Source of the DNA: Paenibacillus xylanexedens
Lineage (GTDB): Bacteria > Bacillota > Bacilli > Paenibacillales > Paenibacillaceae
Direction: 5' to 3'
Length of the DNA stretch: 64,000 nucleotides
Assembly: GCF_001908275.1 (NCBI RefSeq)
Contig: NZ_CP018620.1
Location: 2,604,001 to 2,668,000 of the forward strand
How positions within the stretch are numbered: the stretch's first letter is position 1; the number at the start of each line of letters is the position of its first letter. Shown piece after piece: positions 35,651 through 43,380 of the stretch. Position numbers and translations under genes: made by a program. A model generated the notes under the pieces. It was given only the letters and a program-made list of their open reading frames with translations, made no database searches and was not told where the DNA came from.

Positions 35651-36766
35651 ATGAACGATGATACTACAACGGAAAAGAAGATCACCATAACTAAAGGTTC
35701 TACTCATTCATTGCATATTCGTTGTCCCTACAACCTTGTAGATATTCAGCGCATTCGCCAGATTACGGGGCAGAAAGTGGGAACCCAAACAGAAAATGTG
35801 GATCATACCCTACACTATTGCGGCCATCCAGGAGTTTACGAGCCAGTTTGATCCGGATGAAGTTCAGATTACCCCGGAGTTGTGGGTTGACAATGAAGAA
35901 CTGCAGCAATGGAAAGCTAATATGGGAAACAACCAGTGGAGCAAAGAACTCTTACAGAAGGCACTAAAGTTACGAGGATATAGTCGCAAAACAATCAAAG
36001 CGTATTGTAATCAGGTTGAGCGTTTTCTGAGTAGCCTTCCCCTTAAAAATACGGAGTTCACTACATCCAATGTTCAGAGATATTGCTTGGGTTTGCTTGA
36101 GTGGGGATCTCCCATTCAAGCGTGAATCAGACCATTAGTGCTATCCGTTTCTATTGCAAACATGTGCTCCATCACCCTACTGAAATCCAGTATATTCGTC
36201 CCAAGAAGCAGACCAAGCTTCCACAAGTGATATCCGAAAACGAAGTTGCACAATTACTCAAATCCGTAACCATCCCAAACATAAGGCCATATTGTTTCTG
36301 ACCTATTCTTCCGGGCTTCGTGTAGGTGAAGTTGTGCGTCTGCGTTGCAGCGATCTGGATATTGAAAGGCAGACACTCATTGTGCGACAGGGAAAGGGTC
36401 AAAAGGATCGGAGAACGCTTCTTTCAAGCCTTGCCTGGGATATGGTGCAGAAATACATAGATGAATACAGACCCAATCGTTGGCTGTTTCCGGGGCAATC
36501 TTCTGATCGACATCTTACTGAGCGGAGCGTACAGAAGGTTTTTGAAGAAGCTAGATAAAGCCGCAGGAATTGTGAAAAAGGTAAGTATTCATGCGCTGAG
36601 ACACTCCTTCGACACTCATTTGCTGGAAAACGGGACAGACCTGCGCTACATTCAGGAGTTACTTGGTCATACGAGTGCACGTACAACTCAGCGATATACG
36701 CATGTTAGCACCAAAAATATCCAGCTTATTCAAAGCACGCTGGATCGGATGGTTTTGGGAGATTGA
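35651..36766 (+). pseudogene. Tyrosine recombinase at head of cassette array, four frameshifts
   Basis: ATG 35651 follows AAAGGAG. The protein is readable end to end if four single-base shifts are corrected: near 35777 (extra G in AAAGTGGG), 36105, 36277 and 36551. The N-terminus has a GQKWEPKQKMWIIPYTI motif, then the core-binding domain (LRGYSRKTIKAYCNQVERFL) and the catalytic domain: Arg in SSGLRVGEV, Lys in GKGQKDR, HALRH, LGH and RYTHV (Tyr). All six catalytic positions survive. The segment between patch III and HxxR is short ([11 protein letters not shown]), so the extra domain of IntI integrases is absent; it is Xer/phage-like. It points toward the array, unlike most intI genes. Confidence 0.85.
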
Positions 36767-36823
36767 ATACTTCGATAAATCTCCCTTTTTCACCAAATTC
36801 TTCTTCGCAAATACTACACCATA

Positions 36824-36891
36824 GGTTATCATATACGTAGTTCACATATCATACAGGATGTGTGGTATTTACGAAGTACATAAATTAGATG
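36824..36891 (+). promoter_or_regulatory. Putative attI and first cassette junction
   Basis: The sequence after the recombinase stop is gene-free. A 21-base block at 36824-36844 is identical at 29001-29021 in the relic head. The first cassette appears to begin after the G at 36891, in GTTATCT (36891-36897), because the R'' box at the end of that cassette is AGATAAC (37668-37674), its exact complement. The attachment site thus lies in 36767-36891. Confidence 0.6.
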
Positions 36892-36934
36892 TTATCTGCA
36901 ATTAGGGCTAATTCATAAAAGAAAGAGGTATTTA

Positions 36935-37633
36935 ATGAGGGATTCATTTTCTGCAAGAACAATAAAAGTATTAGCTGATAGAGCAGGCTACAGATGTTCT
37001 AATCCTGCTTGTCGGAGAGCTACTACAAAGGCTCATCCAACTAATGAAGAACTATCAGTTAACTTAGGTATAGCAGCACATATCACAGCAGCAAGCCCAA
37101 ACGGTCCAAGATTTAATAGTGATTTAACAACAATTGAAAGAAAGAGTGTGACTAATGGTATTTGGGTATGTACTAAATGCTCTAAAGAAATTGATTCAGC
37201 AGAATCAGCATATTCTGTGGAAACATTAAAAGGCTGGAAAAAGGATGTAGAATCAGTAACTGCAAGAAACGCCGCATCGACTCCCGATGAAATTGCAATT
37301 ATCGTATCTGAAATTGAAGAAAGCATAAGTAAAATTTTTATGTTCCTAGAAACATGGCAAATAAATGATCCTACTTCAACTTATGATTTTCGCTCTATGG
37401 ATTTTGAAGAATCATCGCGTCTAATAATTACATTTTCAATTTTAAGAAGGAAGTCATATGCACAGGAGATTGAGCCGGATTTAGTAAGAATAAGAATGAA
37501 ATCAAAAACAATATTAGGTAATCTAGAATTACTTGAACATTATACTTGGGAAGATTCAGGTATAAATTATATAGCAATGAGAGAAATGGCAAATAGCCTT
37601 AATGAATTAAGAGAATTATTCTTACTAAGATAG
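36935..37633 (+). CDS. Cassette 1: HNH endonuclease-like protein
   Basis: 232 residues. The N-terminal zinc/HNH module reads YRCSNPACRRATTKAHPTN, IAAHITAASPNGPRF (His), then NGIWVCTKCSKEIDSAESAY and VETLKGWKK; this matches the HNH family whose members end in NGIWLCQNCAKLID. The last His of the motif is not obvious (TKCSKEID), so activity is uncertain. The C-terminal ~110 residues are helical and unassigned. Fusions of this type occur in anti-phage systems; defence is inference. Preceded by GAGG; first gene after the putative attI. Confidence 0.68.
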   Translation: MRDSFSARTIKVLADRAGYRCSNPACRRATTKAHPTNEELSVNLGIAAHITAASPNGPRFNSDLTTIERKSVTNGIWVCTKCSKEIDSAESAYSVETLKGWKKDVESVTARNAASTPDEIAIIVSEIEESISKIFMFLETWQINDPTSTYDFRSMDFEESSRLIITFSILRRKSYAQEIEPDLVRIRMKSKTILGNLELLEHYTWEDSGINYIAMREMANSLNELRELFLLR

Positions 37634-37667
37634 AAAATTTGAATAGTTCAAAAGAAGCCCTAACAGC

Positions 37668-37763
37668 AGATAACATAATATTCACGCTGCGAACATTCAT
37701 CCTTGGTCTGGTATTCGCCAGACACTCGACATACGTCGAGTCGTGAATACAGGAACGCTAGGC
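37668..37763 (+). repeat. attC 1
   Basis: R'' AGATAAC (37668-37674), L''/L' stem TATTCACG...CGTGAATA, inner stems TCTGG/CCAGA and CTCGACATACGTCGAG, R' GCTAGGC (37757-37763; T replaced by C). R'' complements TTATCT at the start of cassette 1. 96 bases. Confidence 0.85.
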
Positions 37764-37791
37764 GAAATACTCAAATGAAAGAGGAGAGAAT

Positions 37792-38529
37792 ATGCAGTTC
37801 AACAATAAATTCAAGTATGTATGGTGGGTTATTGTAATAGGTTTAGGAATCTATATGATATATCTTCGTTATGATGAGATAATTAGCTCAAGTGTAGGCG
37901 CATTTGATATCTTTTTAGTGGCTATAATCGCAGCTTTAATGTTAATTCCATTCTTCACAGAGATGGATTTTCTAGGAATAAAATTAAAACAAGAAATTGT
38001 CGCAATGAAAACTGAAGTAAAAGAAGAGATTTCAGAAGTACGGGGGATGTTAAAAAACTCTATTGATATAAACAACAATAACAGGTTCAATCCAAGTATT
38101 TACGTAGGGAGTCCATCTTCTCCACCTCCTGATAATCAGTTGAACAATATTGAAAAATCTATTAAAAACACATTGGATCAGATTTTAGCGGCGAATAGTG
38201 TAGATAGACAAACCAATGAGAGCTTGGAAGTTCCAGAAGAAAATAAACTTTTATTTGCAGCGCGTTTTAACATTGAGAAAGAATTAAGGAGAATATGGAA
38301 AGAAAATTTTTATAAAACTAATGAGGAGAGGTCTAGACCTATACCAATAAACATAATGATTAATGACTTAATTAAGCAGGATATACTCCCTCCATCTTTT
38401 AAAAATGTTATTAGAGAAATTTATTCAGTTTGTTCTCCAGCTATACATGGCGAAGAACCAACACAAAAACAAGTAGATTTTATTAAAGATGTAGCTCAAG
38501 ATGTTATTAACACATTAAAAGTAATTTAG
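37792..38529 (+). CDS. Cassette 2: membrane protein with C-terminal HEPN-like/DUF4145-like domain
   Basis: 245 residues: two membrane segments (about 11-26 and 38-56), a coiled-coil-like Lys/Glu region (KLKQEIVAMKTEVKEEISEVRG), a Pro/Asn-rich linker and a C-terminal helical domain (NIEKELRRIW...IREIYSVCSPAIHGEEPTQKQ). The last part resembles the DUF4145/HEPN-like helical fold often found in defence proteins, but the RxxxxH motif is not clear. GGAGAGAAT precedes ATG. Membrane-anchored, catalytic side in the cytoplasm. Confidence 0.6.
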   Translation: MQFNNKFKYVWWVIVIGLGIYMIYLRYDEIISSSVGAFDIFLVAIIAALMLIPFFTEMDFLGIKLKQEIVAMKTEVKEEISEVRGMLKNSIDINNNNRFNPSIYVGSPSSPPPDNQLNNIEKSIKNTLDQILAANSVDRQTNESLEVPEENKLLFAARFNIEKELRRIWKENFYKTNEERSRPIPINIMINDLIKQDILPPSFKNVIREIYSVCSPAIHGEEPTQKQVDFIKDVAQDVINTLKVI

Positions 38530-38547
38530 TGAAGCTTTGAGTACTTC

Positions 38548-38625
38548 GCCTAACAATATATTCACGCCGCGGACATTCGTCCTTAGTTCGGTACACGCCG
38601 GGTCGTGAATACAGAAACGTTAGGC
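38548..38625 (+). repeat. attC 2
   Basis: R'' GCCTAAC (38548-38554), stem TATTCACG/CGTGAATA, R' GTTAGGC (38619-38625). 78 bases, the shortest complete copy. Its R'' complements (T)TAGGC at the start of cassette 2, allowing for the C in attC 1. Confidence 0.88.
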
Positions 38626-38640
38626 GAAATTCACTAAATA

Positions 38641-38835
38641 ATGAAATTCATAAAAGGAACAATCTCTTTTGAAGAACGATTTTTATTACATCTAAATGAG
38701 AATATGGATGGTAATATGTGATGGTGTCCGAAAAATAAATTTAATGAAAATGAAGTAGCTAAGTCTCTTGAGGAAATTAGAGAACTTGAATATTGGCAAG
38801 CCCATTTCCTGAGGGAGATGGAATTAATTTTCTAA
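38641..38835 (+). pseudogene. Cassette 3, upstream small gene with in-frame TGA
   Basis: ATG 38641 lies 16 bases past the attC 2 R' box. The frame reads MKFIKGTISFEERFLLHL and 26 codons to TGA 38719, then continues in the same frame with similar character (CPKNKFNENEVAKSLEEI, EYWQAHFLREMELIF) to TAA 38835. One substitution (TGG to TGA is possible) explains it. Family unknown. It shares the cassette with the SEC-C gene. Confidence 0.5.
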
Positions 38836-38864
38836 TGATGGTTACATAAAAGGAGATTGAACAT

Positions 38865-39998
38865 ATGATGTTAATTGAAAAGTTCCCTAGAAATGTAAGA
38901 CTCACTATAGGTCCGTATGAACAATGTCCATGCGGTTCTAAAAAAAGTTTCAAATTTTGCTGTAAACCAAAATCGACCGAACATAAACACAATTGGAAGG
39001 AATACCGTAAACATCCTGATAAGCGCAAAAAGTATGAATATGTAAAGAATTGGAATGATACTGCGTTTGAAATATGCCTAGCATTTGATCACGAAGAATG
39101 TAGAGGTAATATTAAAAATGCTCACTCAATACAAAAAAAACGAATATTGAATAGAATCAGTCGAGATGGACACCTCTATCAATTTATACCAGATCATGTG
39201 GGAGATATAGTTTTAGCTAAGTTTGATCGTGTAAGCATCAATAAGGCCAGTACATTTCAAGGATTTTGCGATTTCCACGATAATAAATTATTTCTTCCAA
39301 TTGAAGCTTCAGATTATTGTAATGAAGCAAGACAAAATTTCTTGTTCTCTTTTAGGCCTCTAGCTCTTGAATGTCATAATAAAATAAGGGACTTAACTTT
39401 TAGAATGAATATTTTTAGTGAGCGCCCTGATCTGACGATAAATGAAGCAATGGTTTATGATTATCGAACCGCACAACTAAATGAAAGAGAATTCAAGAAA
39501 GAATATGAAGTTTTTAAGAAAGATTATAGTGAGAAGAATTTTAATAATATTCGCACCTTTTATTTGAAGTTAGATTTTGAAGTGAATTTTGCAACAAGTG
39601 GGGCTTTTTCAGTAGAATTTGATATGAATGGGCAGCAAATAAATGAAAATCAAATGCTTAGCGAAATTCAAGAAATTAAGCTTATTTATTTAACAATCTA
39701 TCCCCTAGAAAATAGTACAAATATAATTCTTTCATATCATTTAAGAAATGATAAATCGTACAATAGACTTTTCGAACAACTAGAAAATGCCTCACAGACA
39801 CAAATTTTAAAATACTTAAATAAGATAGTGATTAATGGAACCGAAAATATATATTTTAGTCAGAACTTTATAGAAAACTTGAAAGAAGCAGAAAAAGATT
39901 CTTTGTTAATAAGTTTTCAAGCAAGTTTAAAACCGTTATTAGCTAAGAAGTTATACGAAGAAAACAACGACTACAGATTTGATCTTTTCACAACCTAA
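38865..39998 (+). CDS. Cassette 3: SEC-C motif protein
   Basis: 377 residues. The zinc-binding SEC-C motif CPCGSKKSFKFCC is at residues 21-33, a module that binds zinc and often appears at termini of proteins in defence, regulation or nucleic-acid work. A long domain follows with EDHEE-like charged segments and an H-bearing region (YQFIPDHVGDIVLAKFD; FCDFHDNKLFLPIE; ARQNFLFSFRPLALECHNK), unassigned. AAGGAG lies nine bases before ATG. AT-rich. Confidence 0.68.
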   Translation: MMLIEKFPRNVRLTIGPYEQCPCGSKKSFKFCCKPKSTEHKHNWKEYRKHPDKRKKYEYVKNWNDTAFEICLAFDHEECRGNIKNAHSIQKKRILNRISRDGHLYQFIPDHVGDIVLAKFDRVSINKASTFQGFCDFHDNKLFLPIEASDYCNEARQNFLFSFRPLALECHNKIRDLTFRMNIFSERPDLTINEAMVYDYRTAQLNEREFKKEYEVFKKDYSEKNFNNIRTFYLKLDFEVNFATSGAFSVEFDMNGQQINENQMLSEIQEIKLIYLTIYPLENSTNIILSYHLRNDKSYNRLFEQLENASQTQILKYLNKIVINGTENIYFSQNFIENLKEAEKDSLLISFQASLKPLLAKKLYEENNDYRFDLFTT

Positions 39999-40131
39999 AG
40001 TAGCGGTAGCAGTAATTAATACCTTTATCACGCTTGAATTGAACTTTAACGTCAGTTACTCCGAGCATTAATAATATTAAATTGGCCCAAGTATTTGACC
40101 TTTCAAGATTAATCAGGAAGATTTTAACTTC

Positions 40132-40246
40132 GCCTAACATAATATTCTAGCTGCGGCTCCGATGGAGCCTTGGTCTGGGATGGATTTCTAAGAGGGATTT
40201 CAGCAGACAACCCCTTCGGGGGTTCATGAATAGAGGAACGTTAGAT
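40132..40246 (+). repeat. attC 3 (long type)
   Basis: R'' GCCTAAC (40132-40138), L boxes TATTC/ATGAATA, inner stems GGCTCC/GGAGCC and CCCC/GGGG, shared block GGATTTCAGCAGACA, R' GTTAGAT (40240-40246). R'' complements TTAGGC, the start of cassette 3. 115 bases. The next gene's ATG overlaps R'. Confidence 0.85.
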
Positions 40247-41140
40247 GAAATCATTTGCAAAAACATTAACGAAAGTGAGAGCAAAGATGACGAAAAAGAA
40301 TGTTGATTATACTAATGCAATGAGCTTAATAGAATTATCAGATGAGGTTTACGAATTATTTGATAGTCGAATGTCCTTGATGAACCTGAAAACGAATAAA
40401 TATAGTAGTATCATTATTTCTTTGATGTACATTATGGAAAATACCAGCCAAGCTATTAGATATTTAATTAAGAATAGTTTTGTAATTCCTGCTGTTACAT
40501 TGGCGAGAGTAAGATTGGAACAAGCTATTGTCTTTTCGTATCTTATTCATGCAGAAGAATCAAATGGATTTCAGCCATTCATTGCTCACATTCCAATTAG
40601 TGAATATTAAAATCTTCTTTAGCAATAACTGAGCAGAAGTTAGCAAAAAATCTTACAGAACTAGATTTAGAAACTTTAAAGCTAGCAGCTAAATCAATGC
40701 AAGCAAGATTTTCCTCTGAGTCTGAAGGGGAGAGATTTGACAAGAAATGGACAAAACTTGATTTATTATCAATGGCAAAGGCAAGAGACCACATGACAAT
40801 GGATTTAGATGAAGTGCTAAGTTATAGACTAGAAATAGATTATAAATCGCTTTATAAAGAAGCTAGTTCACTTATACATTTCGACGGTAATTCCATCTTG
40901 ACTTATACAAATTATTACGTTTCTCGTAACGAAGAACATTTAATAATTGGATCGAAATCAACATGGGCACCGATGGCTGCTGCATTTAACGTCCATTACG
41001 ATATTATTAATATCTCTGAAACAGCGAAGATTCTAGACATTAATATTAATGAAGAATTACATGAGGTCTACAATAAGTATAAGTTACAAATAGAAAAGAT
41101 TTATTTGGGTGAATCAGAGAAGGCAGATGACGTCACCTAA
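40245..41140 (+). pseudogene. Cassette 4: DUF5677-like protein, frameshifted
   Basis: ATG 40245 lies inside the R' box. The frame reads a helical N-terminus (SLIELSDEVYELFDSRMSL, LIKNSFVIPAVTLARVRLEQ) and stops at 40610. A one-base change near 40608 restores the remainder (LTELDLETLKLAAKSMQ, SLIHFDGNSILTY) to TAA 41140. The ARVRLEQA...F and H-containing helices resemble DUF5677, a helical family of unknown function common in integron and defence regions. The stop lies within the R'' box of attC 4. Confidence 0.65.
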
Positions 41141-41311
41141 CACAAAATCCACGCATCTGGCATTCGCCCGTGGCTCGGCACGAAGTTAGAAGTAGGATCA
41201 GAGGGGCATTTCAGTAGCAGAGAAGCGGAATCAGCCAGACACATTCTCACCACCTCAAGCCCCTTACAGGACTTAAGATGGTGCGGCGTCGTGAATACGA
41301 TAACGTTAGAT
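41135..41311 (+). repeat. attC 4 (long type)
   Basis: R'' ACCTAAC (41135-41141), L boxes ATCCACG / CGTGAATA, long variable middle with CACCACCT...-type stem, R' GTTAGAT (41305-41311). 177 bases, the longest copy. R'' matches TTAGAT of cassette 4 except for one position. Confidence 0.82.
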
Positions 41312-41356
41312 GAAATCAGCCAATGCTTGACTAAACACAATAGTTCCGGATGAAAT

Positions 41357-41590
41357 ATGGAAAGAAAATATCGTCCCTTACAAAAATATTCGGATCCAGC
41401 AATAAGAGATAATGGCGTTCTTGGACTAGCCTATATAGCTAGAACCAAAGAAAATCTGGAAAAACACAAGGTGAAACCAATAATATTAAAAGAGCTTAAA
41501 CAAAATCATCAAAATGAAGGGCGAGTAAAAGACGCAATTGATGATGTAAATCTATATATGAAATGGGAAATTGGAATATCAAAGAAATAA
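41357..41590 (+). CDS. Cassette 5: small protein of unknown function
   Basis: 77 residues, basic and helical (KYRPLQKYSDPAIRDNGV, IARTKENLEKHKVKPIILKE). No recognisable ribosome site close to ATG and no domain known. It is the only gene in this cassette, which supports it being real. Confidence 0.55.
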   Translation: MERKYRPLQKYSDPAIRDNGVLGLAYIARTKENLEKHKVKPIILKELKQNHQNEGRVKDAIDDVNLYMKWEIGISKK

Positions 41591-41640
41591 TACTGAAGTA
41601 AAGACTCATTTTGATAGTATATCGAAGAAGGGCTGACATC

Positions 41641-41798
41641 ATCTAACATCATATCCACGCATCGGAGCCTGACGGCTCCTCGGTTCGCCCGAAGGAGTTT
41701 GTCAGGAGAGTGGAATCAGGCGGACACATCCCCACCGACTTAAAGCTGCTGGCGCAGCCTTAAGTCGGTGGGACGTCGTGGATACAGGAACGTTAGAT
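41641..41798 (+). repeat. attC 5 (long type)
   Basis: R'' ATCTAAC (41641-41647), L boxes TATCCACG/CGTGGATA, inner stems GGAGCC/GGCTCC and CCCACCGACTTAA/TTAAGTCGGTGGG, R' GTTAGAT (41792-41798). L boxes covary (CC opposite GG). R'' exactly complements TTAGAT at the start of cassette 5. 158 bases. Confidence 0.87.
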
Positions 41799-41831
41799 GA
41801 AAGATAAGTAAAAACAAGAGAGGTTATTTAC

Positions 41832-42230
41832 ATGGGAGTAGCCTATACATTAGATTGCAAACAGTGCTCTTATAATCATAAAGTTTTTTTAGGAATAGGG
41901 TTTAATTATATAAATTTGAAAACTATTTTAGAGTGGTATGAACAAGAAGAAGGTCGACAACAAATCAAAAAATATATGAACGAAGAGGATATACATTTTG
42001 AATGTTATGACGGATTATACGTTTGCGAACAATGTGGGTATTTACTGAATCGTACATTTCTACATATAATCTCAAAAGATTATTTCTATATAAACAGTTA
42101 CGACTGTCCACTTTGTCATGTACAAATGCCTCAAAAACCTTTGTTAGATGAAATAGAAGAAATTTCTTTAAAGTGTCCTGACTGTGAGGAAGAAAAATTA
42201 GAAATACAATCATATATGGACTGGGATTAA
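41832..42230 (+). CDS. Cassette 6: zinc-ribbon protein
   Basis: 132 residues with four CxxC pairs (CKQC at 9-12, CEQC near 64, CPLC near 94, CPDC near 116), which can hold two zinc ions. The N-terminus MGVAYTLDCKQCSY with a FLGIGFNY segment resembles small proteins annotated only as CPXCG-type. GAGGTTATTTAC precedes ATG. No enzyme motif; a protein- or nucleic-acid-binding adaptor is possible. Confidence 0.65.
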   Translation: MGVAYTLDCKQCSYNHKVFLGIGFNYINLKTILEWYEQEEGRQQIKKYMNEEDIHFECYDGLYVCEQCGYLLNRTFLHIISKDYFYINSYDCPLCHVQMPQKPLLDEIEEISLKCPDCEEEKLEIQSYMDWD

Positions 42231-42298
42231 ACTCTTTTATGTCAATCATAAAATTGATTAGTGAAATTTGAAGGTCACTCAATGAAGACTTATCCATC

Positions 42299-42394
42299 AT
42301 CTAACATAATATTTACGCTACGGGCATACGCCCTTGATCCGGCATTCGCCGGACACTCGACATACGTCGAGTCGTGAATACAGAGACGTTATCG
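42299..42394 (+). repeat. attC 6
   Basis: R'' ATCTAAC (42299-42305), stem TATTTACG/CGTGAATA, inner stems GGGC/GCCC, CCGGCATTCGCCGG and CTCGACATACGTCGAG, R' GTTATCG (42388-42394). R'' exactly complements TTAGAT of cassette 6. 96 bases. Confidence 0.9.
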
Positions 42395-42445
42395 GAATTT
42401 CTCATAAAATATACTGAATAAAAAAATGTACAGGAGGTGTAAAGA

Positions 42446-43222
42446 ATGTTCAGCATGTATGAAATATCCCAGGAAGAACATGAGATGATTATAAGAGCAA
42501 ACGATCAATTTGGATTAATCTTTGAAGTATGTTTAGACGCAATAGAGTTATCTTGGACATTTACTAAAAATTATCAGATCAGTGCCTGGATATTTGCTGG
42601 TTTTTTATCTCAAACCAATAATTCGTTGTATTTAGCGATTTTATCATTAATTAGAAGGCATACTGTTCAAACAAGCTTTAATTTACGTTTATCAATTGAG
42701 TCTGCAGTATTGGCCTGTTATGCATTATATAATCCTAAAATCGATAGTTTTGCTATCAAAAATGATCATGGTTCAATGGTAGAGAGATCAGGAGTGAAAT
42801 CAAAAGCAAATAAATGGATTGAAAATAATTATAAGGACATGTCTGATACAATTCATGTGTATAAAAAGCAAATTAATAGTAAATTCGCGCATTCTAGTAT
42901 CTTAAGTGCATTTGGAAATTTTGAATTGAGTGAAGAACACTATCAAGGAGTTTCTTGGATATTTGATAGAACTGAAGATAGAGACATTCATTTTCAACTA
43001 CTAAGTTTGGTTAACTTAGTTCTTATACAGGTAGAAATGTTTTATAGAGTAATTAAAGACTATCCCATAGTGGAAATTGTTGATGACTTTACTTCCCGTT
43101 ATGAAAAGATAAATGGTACTGTGACTTTATTAAATGACTTTTATAAATTGATTGCTGAAGAACTTGCTAAAGGGGAAGTAGTTGAAATACCTATCTTACG
43201 TAAACTAAATGAAGAAATATGA
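42446..43222 (+). CDS. Cassette 7: helical DUF5677-like protein
   Basis: 258 residues, all helical. The segment LAILSLIRRHTVQTSFNLRLSIE and the following VLACYALYNPKI, then INSKFAHSSILSAF, fit the DUF5677/HEPN-like pattern of a buried Arg/Glu helix and a His-bearing helix (KFAH). AGGAGGTG lies seven bases before ATG. Function unknown; related to the broken cassette 4 gene and the gene at 58498. Confidence 0.62.
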   Translation: MFSMYEISQEEHEMIIRANDQFGLIFEVCLDAIELSWTFTKNYQISAWIFAGFLSQTNNSLYLAILSLIRRHTVQTSFNLRLSIESAVLACYALYNPKIDSFAIKNDHGSMVERSGVKSKANKWIENNYKDMSDTIHVYKKQINSKFAHSSILSAFGNFELSEEHYQGVSWIFDRTEDRDIHFQLLSLVNLVLIQVEMFYRVIKDYPIVEIVDDFTSRYEKINGTVTLLNDFYKLIAEELAKGEVVEIPILRKLNEEI

Positions 43223-43229
43223 GAACATC

Positions 43230-43351
43230 CGATAACATAATATTCAAGTAGCGGCTCCGTTGGAGCCTAAGTCTGCTGGAAGAATTTCGAGGAGGAATTT
43301 CAGCAGACACATCCGACTTAGTCGGACGTAATGAATATAGGAACGTTATGT
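43230..43351 (+). repeat. attC 7 (long type)
   Basis: R'' CGATAAC (43230-43236), L boxes TATTCA/TGAATA, inner stems GGCTCC/GGAGCC and TCCGACTTAGTCGGA, shared block AATTTCAGCAGACA, R' GTTATGT (43345-43351). R'' exactly complements TTATCG, the start of cassette 7. 122 bases. Confidence 0.9.
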
Positions 43352-43380
43352 GAAAAATTCTTATAAACAAGGAGGAAGAA

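Noticed and set aside
35651..36766. Calling the recombinase a true IntI
   Set aside because: The IntI-specific segment before HxxR is absent in the reconstructed protein; it is Xer/phage-like.
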